This document shows, piece after piece, positions 42,790 to 51,894 of a DNA stretch of 64,000 nucleotides (its first letter is position 1; each line of letters opens with the position of its first letter). A model generated the notes under the pieces. It was not told the origin of the DNA, did not search any database, and worked only from the letters and a program-made list of their open reading frames with translations. The DNA is taken from assembly GCA_965262875.1 (NCBI GenBank), contig OZ253569.1:1364001-1428000 (forward strand). Reading direction: 5' to 3'. The translations under genes and the position numbers were made by a program. The stretch comes from JBALVT01 sp965262875. Lineage in GTDB: Bacteria; Pseudomonadota; Gammaproteobacteria; Pseudomonadales; Halieaceae.

Positions 42790-43605
42790 TCAGGAAACCT
42801 TTAGTTCCTCAATTCGTCGGCTCAAAGCGCTACGAGCAGGGGTAGGCCTGAGCTCCCCAAGTTGCACTCCCGCCCGATCCAACAACAGCGAAGCTTCACG
42901 CTCCCGATTGCCAAGCAATAGCAACTGCGCCATCTCAAATTTCCATTGAGGGCTGGATCCAAGGACGGTTTCCAAGGTTTGACACCGCGCTACAGCGAGG
43001 GAAATTTCACCCCGCTCTAATTCCAAGGCAATGGCGTAGCGCTGCAGTTGTGCTTGAATCCCCAGTCGAGACATTCCCCCATCTAATAAACCCAAGGCCT
43101 CGTTGATTCCATTTTCCCGGTTCTCAGCCTGAAGCTTTGCAGCCACCAGAATATCCCCTGGCTGAGGTGCCTTGGCACCGGCAATGTAAGCAAGAAAACC
43201 CAGCAGTGCTTCCTCGCCATCCCCCATTTCCCGAGCCGATCTGGCTTTGTAAAGCAGCGCTTGTTCGCGATGGGGATATTTGAGCAGATATCGACTGAAA
43301 GCCTGGCGAGCCTTGGGGTAATCCGAGCGCCGGTAGTGGAAAAGGCCCCATTCGAAGTCGGCTTCAGTGGAATCGCCCAGGCTTTGTGCGAGCTCAAAAT
43401 CTCGCTCTGCCAGCTGCCAGTCACCCTCGCGAGAGTGAAGACCACCGCGCAGAATAAACAGTTCCTGTCGCTTCGGGTTGTCCTGTATCAGCTGATCCAA
43501 TCGTGCGATACGGCTATCGGCACCCGGATGGGCCACGGCAACAGGCAGCTGCAGCAGCAGCAGCAGCAGCAAGGACAAGGCCAATAAGACACCAGTAAAC
43601 CTCAC
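42790..43605 (-). CDS. TPR-repeat secreted protein
   Basis: A 271-residue protein with a signal peptide (MRFTGVLLALSLLLLLLLQLPVAVA) followed by several TPR-like helical pairs (RQELFILRGGLHSREGDWQLAERDFELAQSLG, ADFEWGLFHYRRSDYPKARQAFSRYLLKYP). It lies 10 bp downstream of a broken metallophosphatase gene on the same strand; the two look like an old operon. Seven consecutive leucines in the signal peptide come from a (CTG)6 microsatellite. Function unknown; TPRs suggest protein interaction. Confidence 0.8.
   Translation of the reverse strand: MRFTGVLLALSLLLLLLLQLPVAVAHPGADSRIARLDQLIQDNPKRQELFILRGGLHSREGDWQLAERDFELAQSLGDSTEADFEWGLFHYRRSDYPKARQAFSRYLLKYPHREQALLYKARSAREMGDGEEALLGFLAYIAGAKAPQPGDILVAAKLQAENRENGINEALGLLDGGMSRLGIQAQLQRYAIALELERGEISLAVARCQTLETVLGSSPQWKFEMAQLLLLGNREREASLLLDRAGVQLGELRPTPARSALSRRIEELKVS
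43552..43569. repeat. (CAG)6 microsatellite
   Basis: Six tandem CAG triplets, i.e. (CTG)6 in the sense of the TPR gene, encode part of a run of seven leucines in its signal peptide. Copy-number change would alter the length of the hydrophobic core without a frameshift. Confidence 0.9.
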
Positions 43606-43615
43606 CGGGTTTGAA

Positions 43616-44689
43616 CTAGCGCTTGATGACGAAGTGGTCCAACACCTCGCCGTGTTCGTCTACAAAGCGCGAGGTCAGAGTATCTGCAGAGTGGCATCCA
43701 CCACAACGCTGCCGCGCCTGGCCAGCCCATGGGGCCTCGCGCCTTCAATCGTATCATCAAATGTTCTGTGTGCAGGGTGTGCCAACCAATCCTTTAACGT
43801 GCAACCAAACCTCCTCCCCTCTTCGCAGGGATTTTCTTCATCGGCTTTCCCCGCGGTACCTGCGACGGTGTAAACTGCTTTGTCATCCCTGCCACTATCC
43901 TGACTTATCGCTGGCGGGATCGGAAGACTGACTAATCCCTCCGAAGGGCATTACCACCGGGCCTTTTTCGCAACCCGGTATGTTCCTAAGCAGGCAAATA
44001 TCCAGTGGAGCCGCGCCCATTTCATGGTTTCCGATCGTGGGCCACGTTGGCGTGGCGCCTATAATTTGTGGATAGATATCAAAGAAGGCGCCCTGCCACT
44101 GATCATCGGTTCCCTCAAGATAAGCGTTGTCTCCCAGTAGCAGTAGCATATCGAGGGGCTCTGAGCCTGCCTGCTCTGCGTTGTATTTTAAAAACCCCTC
44201 TTTAACGGCAAGCGCCTCACCGGTGTGGGAAAAGTGTCCGCGAAACTGTTCGGTTGCGGTCCCGGAGTCTCCAAGAAGCCAGATGTGCGTATTGCCATCT
44301 GCGGGTACTTCCCCCGGCTTTGGTGCAGTCCGAAATTGCTGACCCTGTGCTCCGGCTGCAGCTCCACCAATGGAATAATAGTAGGTCGTATCGGGTTGAA
44401 GCCCCTCGGCAATTGCAACTTGATGTCCACCTTCAGTGCTGGCACCTGCATAGATATCCAACGCTGATACATCTTCACCAAAGCAAGCCGCTCCACCATC
44501 GCCGCGCCATTTTACAATGGCGCTGTTGTGAGTTACCTGTTGCAAAAACTTTCGAGAGCTTAGCTGCTCGACACCATCACATTGGTTTGCCACGGGGTCG
44601 GTGGTCACGCAGCCACTTAAGGCCAGAGCAGAGAGTAAAAACGCCATGGGACGAAAAAGAACGGGACCAATATGTCGCTGAATATTCAT
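43616..44689 (-). pseudogene. Metallophosphatase lipoprotein, internally deleted and frameshifted
   Basis: The first part (44689-43895) is intact: lipobox LSGC, a fibronectin-like N-terminal domain, then purple-acid-phosphatase motifs IWLLGDSGTATE, MLLLLGDNAYLEGTDD and WPTIGNHEMG. It stops after SQSSDPASDKSG. The rest appears in the next frame: KAVYTVAGTAGKADEENPC...ARRGSVVVDATLQI, then, after another frame change near 43682, LTSRFVDEHGEVLDHFVIKR ending at 43616. Homologues have more than 100 residues between SSDP and the VYTVAG part, including metal-binding His residues, so those are deleted. Confidence 0.82.
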
Positions 44690-44941
44690 AAACCGAGTGT
44701 CCTGGGAACAGTGTAATCATTATCTTTGCGCAGCCAATGTTAACTGATAAAGCCAGGTAGTAGCACTGGCTATGTGGGTGCCTCATCGCTTCGATGGATT
44801 CGTGCCCTCCAGTCGTATTAATTAGAGAGTCCGTGAGCTACTTCGACAATTGATGATTTTTTGCGCAGATATGCTTTCCCCTGCGCGGGGGGTCGAGTAT
44901 CATACCGCCTCTTTTTTTGGCCATCTTCTAATAACATTTTG

Positions 44942-45943
44942 ATGATTGAGATCGGACCCTACAAGCTCCCCAATCGTGTGGCACTCGCACCGATGGCGGG
45001 AGTCACTGACCTACCCTTTCGACGCCTTTGTCGCGAGCTGGGTGCCGGGTTGGTAGTGTCTGAAATGCTTAGCTGCAATCCAAAACTACGCGATACAAAC
45101 AAAACCCTGTTGCGCTCTCGTCACGATGGGGAAGTTGAACCGCGCTCGGTGCAAATCGCCGGCAGCAATCCCCAGCTGATGGCCGCAGCCGCACAGTTTA
45201 ATGTGACCCGCGGCGCGCAAATCATAGATATAAATATGGGCTGCCCGGCGAAAAAGGTCTGCCGCAAAGCTGCAGGATCTGCCTTACTGCAAGACGAGCC
45301 ATTGGTGCGGTCAATTCTAGCGGCAGTGGTCGCTGCGGTCGAGGTTCCGGTCACCCTGAAAATACGCACCGGTTCCAACCCTGAGTCCCGCAATGGCGTC
45401 ACCATTGCCCGAATCGCCGAACAAGCCGGTATCAGCGCTTTGGCAGTACATGGTCGCAGTCGCGCCTGTGCATTTCGTGGTGACGCTGAATACGACACCA
45501 TCGCGCAGATTGTCGACGCCACAGAATTTCCCGTCTACGCCAACGGCGACATCACCACACCCGACCAAGCGGCTGTGGTTCTGTCCCATACTGGCGCCGC
45601 CGGCATCATGATTGGTAGAGCCGCTCAAGGACAACCCTGGCTGTGTGGTCAAATAGCGCAGCGGCTGGAAACTGGGCTCACTCCCGATGGGCCCTCACCA
45701 GAACAACAGCGCAGCTTGATACTTCGACATGTGGGAGAACTCCATGAGTTCTACGGCGAATTTATGGGCGTTCGAATCGCCCGCAAACACCTGTCCTGGT
45801 ATTTACAAAATATGCCTGAGAGCGAACCGGAGCTCACCACCGGTTATCGCCGAACGTTTAACGCATTAACGACACCCGGTGAACAAAAACACTTTATAGA
45901 CCAATTTTTTCAGTACAGATTTAGTGAGGTAATGGCGGCATGA
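44942..45943 (+). CDS. dusB: tRNA-dihydrouridine synthase B
   Basis: A 333-residue FMN-dependent enzyme that reduces specific uridines in the tRNA D-loop. The N-terminus IGPYKLPNRVALAPMAGVTDLPFRRL, the catalytic Cys in INMGCPAKKVCRKAAGSALL, KIRTGSNP, VHGRSR and YANGDITTPDQA...GIMIGRAAQGQPWL all match DusB. The ATG at 44942 was chosen over an in-frame start 81 bp upstream. fis overlaps its end by 4 bp (ATGA), the standard dusB-fis operon. Confidence 0.95.
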   Translation: MIEIGPYKLPNRVALAPMAGVTDLPFRRLCRELGAGLVVSEMLSCNPKLRDTNKTLLRSRHDGEVEPRSVQIAGSNPQLMAAAAQFNVTRGAQIIDINMGCPAKKVCRKAAGSALLQDEPLVRSILAAVVAAVEVPVTLKIRTGSNPESRNGVTIARIAEQAGISALAVHGRSRACAFRGDAEYDTIAQIVDATEFPVYANGDITTPDQAAVVLSHTGAAGIMIGRAAQGQPWLCGQIAQRLETGLTPDGPSPEQQRSLILRHVGELHEFYGEFMGVRIARKHLSWYLQNMPESEPELTTGYRRTFNALTTPGEQKHFIDQFFQYRFSEVMAA

Positions 45944-46272
45944 CAAGTACGGAATTCCTGGCGAACACAAACCCAAACAGCGGTACTCCTACCGACAACA
46001 GCGATGACGAGCAGGAGCAATTCAAGCACGGAGATAATCTGCGCGATGCCGTCACTATCGCCATGCAGCAGTATCTTAAAGAGCTCGACGGGCAATTGGC
46101 GACTGATGTCTATCCGATGGTCTTGGCCGAAATGGAAGCGCCACTGCTCACCGAGATTATGAAGTACACTCGCAACAATCAAACCAAGGCTTCCATCATG
46201 CTGGGCTTGAACCGGGGAACCCTGCGAAAGAAACTCAAGCAATACAAGCTGATCGCCAAAGAACAGGACTAA
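45940..46272 (+). CDS. fis: DNA-binding protein Fis
   Basis: A 110-residue nucleoid-associated protein. The core (LRDAVTIAMQQYLKELDGQLATDVYPMVLAEMEAPLLTEIMKYTRNNQTKASIMLGLNRGTLRKKLKQYKL) has the Fis dimer region and C-terminal helix-turn-helix. A 20-residue acidic Asn/Thr-rich N-terminal extension is longer than in E. coli Fis (98 residues) but similar to pseudomonad Fis. It is coupled to dusB and activates rRNA and other growth genes. Confidence 0.93.
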   Translation: MTSTEFLANTNPNSGTPTDNSDDEQEQFKHGDNLRDAVTIAMQQYLKELDGQLATDVYPMVLAEMEAPLLTEIMKYTRNNQTKASIMLGLNRGTLRKKLKQYKLIAKEQD

Positions 46273-46314
46273 TCACCGACAAATTCTCACCTCCACAAAG
46301 GCAAGCAAGCCCAA

Positions 46315-47889
46315 ATGACCGCTCCCAACCTAGTGAAAGTAAACCGCGCACTCATCAGCGTATCTGACAAATCCGGAATTCTCGAGTTCGCCACCGCCCT
46401 ACAGGAAATGGGAGTAGCGCTTCTTTCAACAGGAGGTACCTACCGCCTACTGCGTGAAGGGGGCCTTGAGGTTACTGAAGTCGCCGATTACACCGGCTTT
46501 CCCGAAATGATGGACGGACGGGTAAAGACACTCCACCCCAGGGTACACGGCGGAATTTTGGCTCGGCGTGGGCAAGATGATGAAGTCATGAAAGCGCATG
46601 ACATCGATGCAATCGATATGGTGGTTGTGAACCTATACCCTTTTGAGGCCACGGTAGCCAAACCTGGCTGCACCTTGGAAGACGCAGTTGAGAACATTGA
46701 TATCGGTGGTCCCACCATGGTCCGCGCTGCGGCCAAAAACCACCGATTCGTCAACATAGTGGTCAACGCTTCCAACTACAGCGAAGTACTTGGTGAAATG
46801 CAGGCCAGCGACGGAGCAACGGCTCTCGATACCCGCTTCAATCTCGCCATTAAAGCCTATGAACACACTGCAGCCTATGACGGCGCTATAGCCAATCACT
46901 TTGGCAAACTGGTTCCCGGCGGCAGTGAACAGTTCCCGCGCACCTTTAACACCCAGTTCAACAAAGTTCAGGAAATGCGTTACGGAGAAAACCCGCATCA
47001 GGGCGCAGCGTTCTATGTTGAGTCCAAACCAGCAGAGGCAGGCATCGCCACCGCCACGCAATTGCAGGGCAAAGAGCTCTCTTACAACAATGTGGCCGAT
47101 ACCGACGCCGCCCTGGAGTGCGTTAAGAACTTCGACGCACCGGCCTGTGTCATCGTAAAGCACGCCAACCCTTGTGGCGTTGCAGTCGCCAAAAATATTG
47201 GCGAGGCCTATGACCTGGCCTTCGCCACAGATCCTGAGTCAGCGTTTGGCGGAATCATCGCCTTTAACAGAGAGCTGGATGTAGCCACTGCCACCGCCAT
47301 CGTTGAACGGCAGTTTGTGGAGGTCATCATCGCCCCGGCTGTAAGTGATGCCGCGACAGCTGTAATCGCCGCAAAGAAAAACCTTCGCCTGCTGACTTGC
47401 GGTGAGTGGACTGCACCCGGCCCCGCTCTTGACTACAAGCGCGTCAATGGCGGTCTGCTGGTCCAGGACCGGGACATGGGAATGGTCGGGCTAGACGACA
47501 TCAAAATTGTCAGCAAAGTACAGCCCACCCCCGCTCAGCTGGAGGATTTGCTGTTCGCCTGGAAGGTGGCCAAATTCGTAAAATCCAATGCGATCGTTTA
47601 TGCCAATAATGGCCAGACGGTAGGTGTAGGTGCGGGCCAGATGAGCCGCATTAACTCCGCTCGAATCGCCGGCATAAAAGCAGAGCATGCCGGCCTTGAA
47701 GTGCGTGGGTCAGTGATGGCTTCCGACGCCTTTTTCCCCTTTCGCGATGGCATCGACAACGCCGGGCAAGCCGGTATTGCCGCAGTGATACAACCCGGAG
47801 GCTCAATACGCGACGATGAAGTTATCGCAGCGGCGGACGAACATGGAATGGCGATGGTTTATACCGGCATGCGGCATTTCCGCCACTAA
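46315..47889 (+). CDS. purH: Bifunctional AICAR transformylase/IMP cyclohydrolase
   Basis: A 524-residue enzyme for the last two steps of IMP synthesis. The N-terminal cyclohydrolase domain starts RALISVSDKSGILEFATALQ and includes LLSTGGTYRLLRE and DGRVKTLHPRVHGGIL. The C-terminal transformylase domain carries the catalytic Lys-His pair in CVIVKHANPCGVAVA. Length matches homologues. purD starts on the last base of its stop codon. Confidence 0.96.
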   Translation: MTAPNLVKVNRALISVSDKSGILEFATALQEMGVALLSTGGTYRLLREGGLEVTEVADYTGFPEMMDGRVKTLHPRVHGGILARRGQDDEVMKAHDIDAIDMVVVNLYPFEATVAKPGCTLEDAVENIDIGGPTMVRAAAKNHRFVNIVVNASNYSEVLGEMQASDGATALDTRFNLAIKAYEHTAAYDGAIANHFGKLVPGGSEQFPRTFNTQFNKVQEMRYGENPHQGAAFYVESKPAEAGIATATQLQGKELSYNNVADTDAALECVKNFDAPACVIVKHANPCGVAVAKNIGEAYDLAFATDPESAFGGIIAFNRELDVATATAIVERQFVEVIIAPAVSDAATAVIAAKKNLRLLTCGEWTAPGPALDYKRVNGGLLVQDRDMGMVGLDDIKIVSKVQPTPAQLEDLLFAWKVAKFVKSNAIVYANNGQTVGVGAGQMSRINSARIAGIKAEHAGLEVRGSVMASDAFFPFRDGIDNAGQAGIAAVIQPGGSIRDDEVIAAADEHGMAMVYTGMRHFRH

Positions 47890-49190
47890 TGAATATTTTG
47901 ATTATAGGCAGTGGCGGCCGAGAACACGCCCTGGCCTGGAAGGCGGCCCAATCGGAGCACGCGCAAACCGTTTTCGTCGCGCCCGGAAATGCTGGCACAG
48001 CACGCGAAGCTGCGGTGGAAAACATCGCCATCGATGGAATGGACTTCACGGCCCTGGCTGACTTCGCTCAAGACAATGAGGTCGGTCTCACAATCGTCGG
48101 CCCAGAAGCCCCCCTAGTTGAAGGCATCGTCGATTATTTCGAGAGCCGCTCACTGCCTTGTTTTGGCCCGCGAAAAGGGGCCGCACAGCTCGAGGGTTCC
48201 AAAGCGTTTACCAAAGACTTTCTGGCGAGAAATAACATTCCCACGGGCAGCTACGGAAACTTTACCGAACTCGAACCGGCCCTCGCCTATTTGCGAGAGC
48301 ACGGCGCTCCAATTGTCGTAAAGGCAGATGGCTTGGCCGCCGGCAAGGGCGTCATCGTTGCAGAAACTCTGGAGCAGGCAGAAACGGCTGTTACCGATAT
48401 GTTATCCGGCAATAGCTTTGGCGAAGCGGGATGTCGTGTAGTTATCGAGGAATTCCTCGAGGGTGAAGAAGCCAGCTTTATTGTAATGGTCGACGGCGAA
48501 AACGTGCTGACAATGGCTACCAGCCAGGATCACAAACGCATTGGCGAAGGCGACACCGGTCCCAACACTGGTGGCATGGGTGCCTACTCCCCGGCACCGG
48601 TTGTCGATCAACAGGTACACCAGCGCATAATGAACGAGGTTATTGAACCCACAGTGGCGGCGATGGCGGCCGAGGGAAATGCCTATACGGGCTTTCTCTA
48701 TGCTGGGCTGATGATCTCGCCATCGGGCGAACCAAACGTTATTGAATACAACTGCCGTTTTGGCGATCCGGAAACTCAGCCTATCATGGTGCGTCTGCAG
48801 TCCGATCTGGTCGACCTATGCTTAAAGGCGCTGGATGGAAAGCTGGATAGGGCTGACACCCAATGGGACGATCGCTGCGCCATTGGTGTTGTATTAGCCG
48901 CTGGCGGCTACCCGGCAAGCTACGGCAAAGGCGCCGTCATCAACGGGCTCGATGCCCCGCAAAACGACAACATCAAAGTCTTTCACGCCGGCACAACCAC
49001 ATCAGGCGAGCAGATTGTCACCAGTGGCGGCCGGGTTTTGTGTGTGACGGCACTGGGAGGCACCATCGCAGCTGCACAAAAAGATTGTTACGAGGCAGCG
49101 GACAAAATCAGCTGGGAAGGCGTCACCCTGCGCCGGGATATTGGCTGGCGTGCAATAGAGCGCTATAGTCAAGATAGTCAGGGCAACTGA
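47889..49190 (+). CDS. purD: Phosphoribosylamine-glycine ligase
   Basis: A 433-residue ATP-grasp enzyme (GAR synthetase) of purine synthesis. N-domain MNILIIGSGGREHALAWKA; ATP-grasp segments PIVVKADGLAAGKGVIVAE and EEASFIVMVDG; C-terminal DPETQPIMVRL. The ATG overlaps the purH stop by one base (TAATG), so the two are coupled. Confidence 0.96.
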   Translation: MNILIIGSGGREHALAWKAAQSEHAQTVFVAPGNAGTAREAAVENIAIDGMDFTALADFAQDNEVGLTIVGPEAPLVEGIVDYFESRSLPCFGPRKGAAQLEGSKAFTKDFLARNNIPTGSYGNFTELEPALAYLREHGAPIVVKADGLAAGKGVIVAETLEQAETAVTDMLSGNSFGEAGCRVVIEEFLEGEEASFIVMVDGENVLTMATSQDHKRIGEGDTGPNTGGMGAYSPAPVVDQQVHQRIMNEVIEPTVAAMAAEGNAYTGFLYAGLMISPSGEPNVIEYNCRFGDPETQPIMVRLQSDLVDLCLKALDGKLDRADTQWDDRCAIGVVLAAGGYPASYGKGAVINGLDAPQNDNIKVFHAGTTTSGEQIVTSGGRVLCVTALGGTIAAAQKDCYEAADKISWEGVTLRRDIGWRAIERYSQDSQGN

Positions 49191-49205
49191 GCAAGCTATT
49201 AAAGT

Positions 49206-49850
49206 ATGCGCGAACGACGAATTTCAATGCTGGATCGACTCATCGGTGAAGCCGACTCGGTACTGCGCACGCTTAGTAATCGCGGCCATCAAACCGAACG
49301 CCCCTCTCCGGCCGAGGGCCACATCGAAGCAGAATTGGACCCAGAGCAACGCAAGCACATTGCGGGCTTGATGCGGGTCAACCACACGGGAGAAGTCTGT
49401 GCCCAGGCGCTGTATCAGGGCCAGGCGCTGACCGCCAAACTTCCCGAGGTGCGCGATGAGATGCAACAATCTGCACAGGAGGAAATTGATCATCTGTTGT
49501 GGTGTGAAGAGCGCCTGGACCAACTCGACAGCCACACCAGTATTTTAAATCCCGCCTGGTACGGCCTATCCTTTGCCCTGGGCGCCGCGGCAGGCGCCGT
49601 CGGCGACAAGTGGAGCCTGGGTTTTGTGGCTGCCACCGAAGAGCGGGTTTGCAATCATCTGCGGGATCATCTCCAAAGCCTGCCCGAAGAAGATCGAAAA
49701 TCGCAGCTTATTCTCCAGCAGATGCTGGAAGACGAGCAACACCACGGCGAAAAAGCGCTGGATGCAGGCGGAACCGAATTGCCCCGCCCCATCAAAGATG
49801 CCATGACTGCAGTTTCGCAGCTTATGACCAAGAGTAGCTACCGGATCTAA
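49206..49850 (+). CDS. coq7: 3-demethoxyubiquinol 3-hydroxylase
   Basis: A 214-residue di-iron ferritin-like hydroxylase (COQ7/UbiF function) of ubiquinone synthesis. The iron ligands lie in MRVNHTGEVCAQALYQGQ, SAQEEIDHLLWCEER, ATEERVCNHLRDHL and LEDEQHHGEKA. The ATG at 49206 gives an N-terminus similar in length to pseudomonad Coq7; an in-frame ATG at 49227 is the alternative. It follows purD closely. Confidence 0.92.
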   Translation: MRERRISMLDRLIGEADSVLRTLSNRGHQTERPSPAEGHIEAELDPEQRKHIAGLMRVNHTGEVCAQALYQGQALTAKLPEVRDEMQQSAQEEIDHLLWCEERLDQLDSHTSILNPAWYGLSFALGAAAGAVGDKWSLGFVAATEERVCNHLRDHLQSLPEEDRKSQLILQQMLEDEQHHGEKALDAGGTELPRPIKDAMTAVSQLMTKSSYRI

Positions 49851-49879
49851 ACCGATGGGGTATTTTCAGGCCGCTGCGA

Positions 49880-50305
49880 CTAGGTATCAGCCTCAACAAT
49901 CTCATAGCTGTGAGTCATTTCCACGCCGGCTGCGCCGAGCATAATTGAAGCAGAACAATATTTCTGGGCCGATAATTCAACCGCGCGCTTCACCTGCGGC
50001 TCTTTTAGCGCTCGACCGGTAACGACAAAATTCAGATTAATGCTGGTGAACACTGCGGGTATGGCGTCGGCCCGCTCGGCCTGAACTTCAACTCGGCAAT
50101 CGGCTACCTGCTGTCGGGATTTTTTCAACATACTCAACACGTCATAGATGGCGCAGCCACCCACACCCAAGAGTAGCGCTTCCATAGGCCTCACACCCAT
50201 ATTGCGGCCTCCCAGGTCTTCGGGACCGTCCATGACCACTGTATGACCGCTTCCGGATTCACCCACAAACATGGCGCCATCCATCCATTTTACCGTTGCT
50301 TTCAT
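49880..50305 (-). CDS. OsmC-family protein (YhfA type)
   Basis: A 141-residue OsmC-fold protein that starts MKATVKWMDGAMFVGES. The two redox cysteines of the family are in GVGGCAIYDVL and AQKYCSASIML. OsmC/Ohr relatives reduce peroxides; the YhfA branch has no proven substrate. It is divergent from vfr, as in many gammaproteobacteria. The ATG at 50305 matches homologues better than a start 38 codons upstream. Confidence 0.9.
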   Translation of the reverse strand: MKATVKWMDGAMFVGESGSGHTVVMDGPEDLGGRNMGVRPMEALLLGVGGCAIYDVLSMLKKSRQQVADCRVEVQAERADAIPAVFTSINLNFVVTGRALKEPQVKRAVELSAQKYCSASIMLGAAGVEMTHSYEIVEADT

Positions 50306-50454
50306 TGCTTGAGCATCTCCTGACTGCGTTCGACCAAGCCCAGTTGCCATCGGCCTCGAGGGCGAAAACTTTAGCACAACAAGTAACGTTTTACTTGCGG
50401 CGTTCCTGGGTAGAATCAATCAAAAATCAAAACCGCAAATCGGGAGCATACAGG

Positions 50455-51096
50455 GTGATCAAACCCCGGATAATCAACGCCATCCCCACCATCGAGAACT
50501 TTCTCAGGCATTGTCAGCGCCAGGTCCACAAATCGAAAAGTGTTATTGTCCGCGAAGGAGAGCAGAGCGATTCCCTGTTCATCATCCTCGAAGAATCTGT
50601 GTCGGTGATGGTGGAAGACGACGACAAAGATCACAAAATGGTTGTGAGCTATCTCAACCTGGGAGACTTTTTGGGGGAAATGAGTCTCTTCACCGACGAA
50701 ACCGAAATGCGCAGCGCCGAAATTGTCGCCAGAACCCAGTGTGAAGTCGCCGGGATTTCTCATGAACGCTTCCACCAGGTTCGCAGCCAATTTCCCGATA
50801 TCCTGTTTGCCATCGCCAGACAAATGTCTGCTCGCCTGCGCCAAACTACCTTGAAGCTAAAAGACTTAGCCTTTGTGGATGTCTCTGGTCGTGTGGCTCA
50901 CACCTTGCTGGATTTAAGCCGGCAACCCGACGCAATGACACACCCTGAAGGAATGCAAATCAAAGTCACACGTCAGGAGTTGGGGAAAATTGTAGGTTGT
51001 TCCAGGGAGATGGCGGGACGGGTACTGAAGTCCCTCGAAGAGGAAGGCCTGGTAGCCGTGGCAGGTAAGACGATGGTGGTGCACGGGACTCGCTAG
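50455..51096 (+). CDS. vfr: cAMP receptor protein family regulator (Vfr/Crp)
   Basis: A 213-residue CRP-family activator. The cAMP-binding domain has GDFLGEMSLFTDETEMRSAEIVA with the Arg-Ser pair that binds cAMP; the helix-turn-helix reads VTRQELGKIVGCSREMAGRVLKSLEEEGLV, nearly that of CRP. It controls catabolic and, in Pseudomonas, virulence genes. The GTG at 50455 was chosen because it gives the canonical length and has GGGAG about 8 bp upstream. It overlaps the convergent trpC by 4 bp. Confidence 0.92.
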   Translation: MIKPRIINAIPTIENFLRHCQRQVHKSKSVIVREGEQSDSLFIILEESVSVMVEDDDKDHKMVVSYLNLGDFLGEMSLFTDETEMRSAEIVARTQCEVAGISHERFHQVRSQFPDILFAIARQMSARLRQTTLKLKDLAFVDVSGRVAHTLLDLSRQPDAMTHPEGMQIKVTRQELGKIVGCSREMAGRVLKSLEEEGLVAVAGKTMVVHGTR

Positions 51097-51893
51097 AAGA
51101 ACAATTCCCGAAGTTTCTCACCCGGCTCGGGTTCGCGCATAAAAGCCTCACCGACCAAAAATGCGTGAACATCGTGTTCGCGCAGTAAGGCCACATGTTC
51201 GGCGGTGTGAATTCCGCTTTCGGTAATCACCAGTTTCTCAGTTGGGATATGAGGCACCAAGTCGATCGTTGAGTCGAGACTTGTTTCAAAGGTATGTAAA
51301 TCTCGATTGTTAATACCCAAAAGGTCAGTCGATAACTCAAGAGCACGCTCCAATTCTGCTCTGTCGTGGACCTCAACGAGAACATCTACACCCACTTCGG
51401 CTGCCGTGGCCGCTAACTCCAACATCTGGCTTTGTTCCAAAGCTGCCACGATCAGTAAAATAGCATCGGCACCAATCGCTCTAGCTTCAATCACCTGGTA
51501 GGGGTCGACCGTAAAATCTTTGCGCAATACAGGAAGCTCGCAGGCGGAACGGGCCTGCTGCAGATACTCATCGCCTCCCTGGAAAAAATCCACGTCTGTA
51601 AGCACTGATAGGCAAGTGGCTCCGCCCAACTGATAACTGGCGGCGATTTCGGCTGGGCGAAAGTCCTCGCAAATCACTCCCTTGCTTGGCGAAGCCTTTT
51701 TGACCTCGGCGATAACGGCGGCGCGCTCGGACTGAACCTGTGCTTTGAGAGCAGCGGCGAACCCTCGCGCCGCGGACTGCTCCGCAATGCCCTGTTCAAG
51801 AGCCGAAAGAGACCTGCTTGAGCGTCGCTCGGCAACCTCCTGATACTTCCTCTCAATAATTTTGCGCAAAATTGTAGGGGTTGAACTGGCCAT
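51093..51893 (-). CDS. trpC: Indole-3-glycerol phosphate synthase
   Basis: A 266-residue (beta/alpha)8 barrel that closes the indole ring from CdRP in tryptophan synthesis. Conserved segments: ILRKIIERKYQEV, AVIAEVKKASPSKG (catalytic Lys), LPVLRKDFTVDPYQV (Lys), DVLVEVHDRAELERAL (Glu) and VITESGIHTAEHV. It is not fused to trpF. Last gene of trpEGDC. Confidence 0.96.
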   Translation of the reverse strand: MASSTPTILRKIIERKYQEVAERRSSRSLSALEQGIAEQSAARGFAAALKAQVQSERAAVIAEVKKASPSKGVICEDFRPAEIAASYQLGGATCLSVLTDVDFFQGGDEYLQQARSACELPVLRKDFTVDPYQVIEARAIGADAILLIVAALEQSQMLELAATAAEVGVDVLVEVHDRAELERALELSTDLLGINNRDLHTFETSLDSTIDLVPHIPTEKLVITESGIHTAEHVALLREHDVHAFLVGEAFMREPEPGEKLRELFF

Positions 51894-51894
51894 A

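Noticed and set aside
43623..43931. Plus-strand frame of 102 codons downstream of the TPR gene
   Set aside because: Antisense to the decayed metallophosphatase; the opposite strand carries the family homology.
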